From NCBI GenBank assembly GCA_030522415.1, contig CM060106.1, forward strand, positions 29,257,485-29,321,484: a stretch of DNA of 64,000 nt, given 5' to 3'. The stretch comes from Channallabes apus. Taxonomy: Eukaryota > Chordata > Actinopteri > Siluriformes > Clariidae. This document shows positions 53,601-59,342 of the stretch, piece after piece. Below the pieces are notes generated by a model. It searched no databases. It saw nothing but the letters and a program-made list of their open reading frames with translations, and was not told the origin of the DNA. Every line of letters begins with the position of its first letter. The first letter of the stretch is position 1. The position numbers were made by a program, and so were the translations under genes.

Positions 53601-56600
53601 GCCTTTATTATATCGGATGACTTTAGAGATAACTACAACAAAAATATATTATACACCAAAGAATAAACTACCCGCCAAAGTGGCTAGTGAGACTGGCGGG
53701 TCAAACCCAATTAAAACTGTAAAGTTAAAATTGCAAATATTTGGGGGGACATAAGATGAGTAACAGAAAATCAAGATGTTTTTTGAATTTGTCGGTTTCA
53801 TTGTGAATGCATCACATAAAAACTACTGAACGAATTTTACATTTCTTCATAGGTGTATTTGGCTGAGCTTGGGGTAATATATCTCAAATTCAAATAAAAA
53901 TTTTATTTGTCACATACACAGTCATACACAGTATAATATGCAGTGAAATGCTTATACGACCGCCAGTGACCTTAAAAAGAAAATAAAAGCTTGTACTGTA
54001 CGTAAAATAAATAATCAATAAAAAGGAAATACTAAAGAAATAATTTTAACTAGTAAAATTAACTGTACAATAAGGGCATAATAAAATATTGCAAATAGAG
54101 TATATATGTATATAGAATTAAAGTGTCATTGGTTGTGCAAATATGCATGAAAGGTGACAAGTGCAATTGTCCAGATGTATAAATATTTAGTGCAAGTGTG
54201 TATGAATGTGTCCATGATTGTCCAGTCAGTGTTGTGAGCTTAAAACATGTTATTAGTGTGGAGGTGTGATTGAGAGACCTTATCGCCTGCGGGAAGAAGC
54301 TCCTCCTCAGCCTCTCTGTGTTGGCCTTTAGGGAGCGGAATAGCTTCCCAGACCACAACAGAGAGAACAGTCCATTACTGGGGTGACTGAGGTCCTTCAT
54401 GATCTTCCTGGCCTTAGTCCAGCACCGCTTGCTGTAGATTGAGTGCAGGTCAGGGAGCTCAGTGCGGATGATGCGCTCGGCTGATCGCACCACCCTCTGT
54501 AGAGCTCGTCTGTCCTGCATGGTGCTGTTCCCGAACCAGGTTGTGATGTTTCCCGTCAGGATGCTCTCTATGGTGCAGGAGTAGAAGTTCCTGAGCACCT
54601 TGGAGGGCAGTCTAAAGTCTCTCAAGCGTCTGAGGTGGTAGAGACGCTGCCGGGCTTTTTTCACCACGGTGTTGATGTGACAGGACCATGACAGGTCCTG
54701 CGTGATGTGAACACCGAGGTATCTGAAGCTGTCCACTCTCTCCACTGGGCTCCTGTTGATGACGGGGGTCTGGTAGTTCCTCTCCTGCTTTGTACTAAAG
54801 TCCACTATCAGCTCCTTTGTCTTACTGACGTTCAGGAGGAGATTGTTCCTCTGGCACCAGTTCTCCAGATTTCCAATCTCCTCTAGGTAGTCCGACTCAT
54901 CATTGTTGGTGATCAGTCCGACCACGACGGTGTCGTCAGCAAACTTGATGATGGAGGTGGAGTTGGTAGTGGCCACGCAGTCGTGGGTGTACAAAGAGTA
55001 CAGCAGGGGGCTCAGAACACAACCCTGGGGGGCTCCAGAGCTGAGAGTGAGTGTAGCTGAGACATGACCGCCCATCCTTACTGCCTGTGGTCTGCCAGTC
55101 AGAAAATTGGAGATCCACTGACATATAGATGAGCTGAGTCCCAGGTGCTCCAGCTTGGTGGTGAGTGTGGAGGGAATTATGGTATTAAAAGCAGAGCTGT
55201 AGTCAATGAAGAGCATTTTAACATAATTCCCTTTCCTAGTGTCCAGGTGAGTGAGTGATGTGTGGAGGAGATGAGAGATTGCATCGTCTGTGGAGCGGTT
55301 CTGACGGTATGCAAACTGTAGTGGGTCCAGTGTGTTGGGTAGTGAAGAAATGATGAAGTCTCTGATAAGGCGTTCAAAGCACTTCATCACTACTGAGGTG
55401 AGGGCTACAGGGCGATAGTCATTGAGAGAAGCAGGATGTGGTTTCTTCGGGACAGGAACAATGATGGACTCTTTGAAGCACGTGGGGATCACCGACTGAG
55501 ATAGAGAGATGTTGAATATCTCAGTGAACACAGTTGCTAGCTGGTCTGCGCAGGCTCTGAGGATACGGCCTGAGATGCCGTCTGGTCCTGCTGCTTTCCT
55601 GGTGTTCACTCTCTTGAAGGCTCTCCTCACGTCGTGCTCGGAGATGATGAGCGCGTTCCCGGTGCTGGCAGTGTCTTCCTGTCTGCAGCCGTTAGTGCCG
55701 CTAGCATTAGCGCCGTTAGCATTAGCGCCATTAGCGTTAGCGTCGTTAGCATTAGCATCGCTAGTGTCTTTAGCTGCAGCCTCGAAGCGAGCATAGAAGG
55801 TGTTGAGCTCGTCTGCCAGAGTCGCGTCCGCGTTCGTCATACCGGATGTTGGTGCTTTATAATCCGTTATTGTTCTCAGTCCCTGCCACAGGCTCCTAGA
55901 GTCACTCTGTTGAAGCTGTGACTCTAGTTTTCTCCCGTAGCGCTGCTTCGCCTCTTTCACCGCCTTCCGGACGTTATATGATGCAGCCTTGTACGGTTCC
56001 ATGTCCCCCGACGCAAGTCCCGTGTTGTAGGCAGCGGTGCGAGATCTCAGAGCGTCGCGGATGGTTTTATCCACCCGCGGCTTCTGGTTGGGAAACGTTC
56101 TGATAGTCTTTTTCTCCACCGTATCGTCTACCAGCTTCTCAATAAATCCCACAACCGCTTCCGTAAACACGCTGACGTCATCATCGGAGCTGTTTCTGAA
56201 CATGTCCCAGTCTGCGTCATCGAGTGCGTCCTGTAACGCGGCCACCGATTGGTCCGTCCAGCGCGCGACCTCCCTCTGAACCGGAACTTCCTGTTTCAGC
56301 CTTTGTTTATATTTTGGCATGAGGAAGATGGCGGCGTGGTCGGATTTACCAAACGCTGGACGAGATTGTGCCTTGTAACCGTCTTTGACCGTGGTATAAC
56401 AATGGTCCAGTGTCCTTTCGCCCCTGGTGGGGCAGGTGATGTGCTGATAAAAGTTCGGCGCTGCGCGTTTGAGGTTGGCACTATTAAAATCCCCCGCCAC
56501 AATGAGCGCAGCGTCCCGGTGTTGTGTCTGGTGCTGTGTGAGCGCCTCACGCAGCTCGCATAAGGCCTTGTCTGTGTCTGCTTGTGGTGGAATGTAAACG

Positions 56601-57943
56601 GCACTGATTATGACCGATGTGAACTCCCGTGGAAGATAAAATGGACGACACATGATGGACAGTAGTTCCAGGTTTGGTGTGCAGGAGCGTGTAAGAGGAA
56701 CAACGCTCGCGCTGTTGCACCAGCTGTTGTTCACCATTAAGCACACGCCGCCTCCCCTTGACTTCCCCGAGTCCCGCGTCCTGTCCATGCGGTGAACCGA
56801 GAAGAACTCGGCTGGTTGTATGGCGTGGTCTGGCACCGCTGGGTTCAGCCATGTCTCGGTGAAGCAGAGGAGATTGCAGTCCCGAATGTCTCTCTGGAAC
56901 TTTATCCTGGCCCTGAGGTCATCGAGTTTGTTCTCCAGTGACTGGACGTTGGCGAGCAGGATACTAGGCAGAGGTGTGCGGTGTGCACGGGTTCTCAGCC
57001 GGTTCCTCACCCCAGCTCGTCTCCCTCGAGGCCTCCGCTTCGCGTCGCGTCCATTGTTCTCCCTCAGGATCTCACTCGGCCAGCTCGGATGCGGAGTTAA
57101 AAACGTCGAATTGTGAGTACATTGTATACCAATAGAAACAAGAGTGTCTCTATCATACCTAATGTACTCAATGGTGGTGATTTTGCCGATTTTAAAACAC
57201 TGAAAACTAACTTAAAGAACAAAAACAAAGAAAACGTGGTCGGAGCAGTCGTGACGGCAGCCGACCTCACCGGCGCCATCTTGGTACATATAGGCTTTGT
57301 TTCATTGCAATCGGTACATGGGAATAGAAAAGAACAAAAACAAAGAAAAGGTGGTCGGAGCAGTCGTGACGGCAGCCGACCTCACCGGCGCCATCTTGGT
57401 ATATATAGGCTTTGTTTCATTGCAAAGAAAATTCCATCGGTACATGGAAATAGATGATATATTATTTGGACTATTAAATGTAAAATGCCCTCAGATCCTT
57501 TAAAAAAAAAAAAAAAAATCATTAGTTCATCTAAAAATACACAAATTCAGATGGCGCGGTAATTTTTTTCATATGCGCTTATGAGCGTGCAGTTGAAATC
57601 TCATATAGAGATCTCACACCTTCATTCCACGCACTTCACAGTATCATGTAAAAATTTATCACATGGTAAATGCACACTTCAGAACGCGCTTCTAAGTACG
57701 CAATTAAGTACGCAAGCACATCTAGTAGATTATATAATACAGCAAATTTTAACATTAGTTAAAAATCTATAGTATCAATTTGGATTATTTACGAAATATA
57801 TGTGTGCATTTATACACCCTAAATGCCAAAATTATATGTTACACTATATAGTATATTGCTTACAGTACATACATCCAACTACTTTTTGACCAGACGGCTC
57901 CAAGGTCATTTATACTGTTTTTATTTTGTGAATTACCATTATA

Positions 57944-57988
<45 letters not shown>

Positions 57989-59288
57989 TCCGCTGAAACT
58001 GCTCAGGTCCAGGGACTGGACTGGAAATAAGTGCCAAAAATAAAAGCTAAATAAAAAGCCTTCAGGGAGCCTGGAGATCCATTCCTCAAGACTACATTAA
58101 AAATACAAGAAAGTCTGGAAGATGTGAAGACACGAGGGGTGGCTCAAGACCTTTACACAGTACATTGTACACTGGTCAGCCATAACAATAAAAGCAATAA
58201 AATTATAACCACCAAGGTTTTGGGTTTTCCTTGTACCACAGAGGCAGCTCGGGGCTGTGCAGGGTAATGCTGTAGTGTCTAACACCAGGACTTCGGCAGT
58301 GAAACCTTTGGGGTGGGTTGTGGATTGGGGCCTTGGAGGATCAGACTTATCCAAGGAGTGCTCTCTCTTTATAATTTATTTACTGGTGTGTCATGGTCTG
58401 CCTTACCAGATCACATCTTTCCTATTCTACCTACCTCTTTTTATTCCTTTCTTGTTTTTTTAAAAAGAGCCTTGCACCCAAGTATTGTATGATACAAAAC
58501 AGTAGTCATAAAAGCACATATTACAAGTTAAGCCTCAGTCAGTCTAGTATTAAATGCTGTTAATAATTGCCCAACTGATTCCATAATTTCTACAGTGTTA
58601 ACTTCTTGCCAGGAGACTTTGAGATCCATAGTAGGACAAGTGGACACTGGTCTGTCGTTTTTGTCTGCCAGTCCCAAGAGAATGACATTAACAATGTTTA
58701 CCATGTAATGGCACTCAGACAGTCAGGAGCGTGCATGCACTCATCCTAACGCAAACTCTCCCGATGAATAATTCAGCAGCCCGCAGTACATGCGGCAACG
58801 CTCGGCTTGGCAATCAGCGTCACCTCGCAAAAAGAGCGACAGAAGCAATTAAAATGAGTGACTGACACTCTGCTCTGACGAATGCCACTTTAATGCATCT
58901 CCTGTGATTTATTGCATGGAAAACTGCCTGGCTTCCTATTTTCACAAGTGTACAGTAACTGACAACTGTTTTCTGCTGGCTGGGTGAGTTGTGACTGCGG
59001 TGTGGTGCACTGAAGTAAAATAAACGGTGGGAAAGTAAAACAGACATCTAACACGTTCAATGAAAAGAGCGCTAAGCTTTGCTTCATCTGTGAAATGCAA
59101 ATTAAAGATTAACAGTGATGGATGTCTTGAATAGTCCATCTCCTGTTGCAGTGAATGACGTGAAGAAGAGTTCACCCACAGGAGCAGTGACAAATAATTT
59201 AGTCAGTGTATTAATCTGCTCCACTGCTTCCTATTCAATAAATAATCACTGAGCCTAACACAGAGCAACTTAACTCCTGCTAAACGTG

Positions 59289-59342
<54 letters not shown>

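Larger units (their letters stand above)
53885..57283 (-). mobile_element. LINE copy 2, near-intact
   Basis: Antisense full-length copy of the same LINE as copy 1: 5' end AAGATGGCGCCGG at 57283 and an AATTTG-type tail at about 53885. Flanks tatatgtacc (5') and atatattacc (3') are possible imperfect target duplicates. The 5' end is partly repeated outside the element at 57329-57396. No disrupting insertion. Confidence 0.9.

Noticed and set aside
55509..57116. Series of plus-strand open frames opposite LINE copy 2
   Set aside because: Antisense shadows of a GC-rich coding region.
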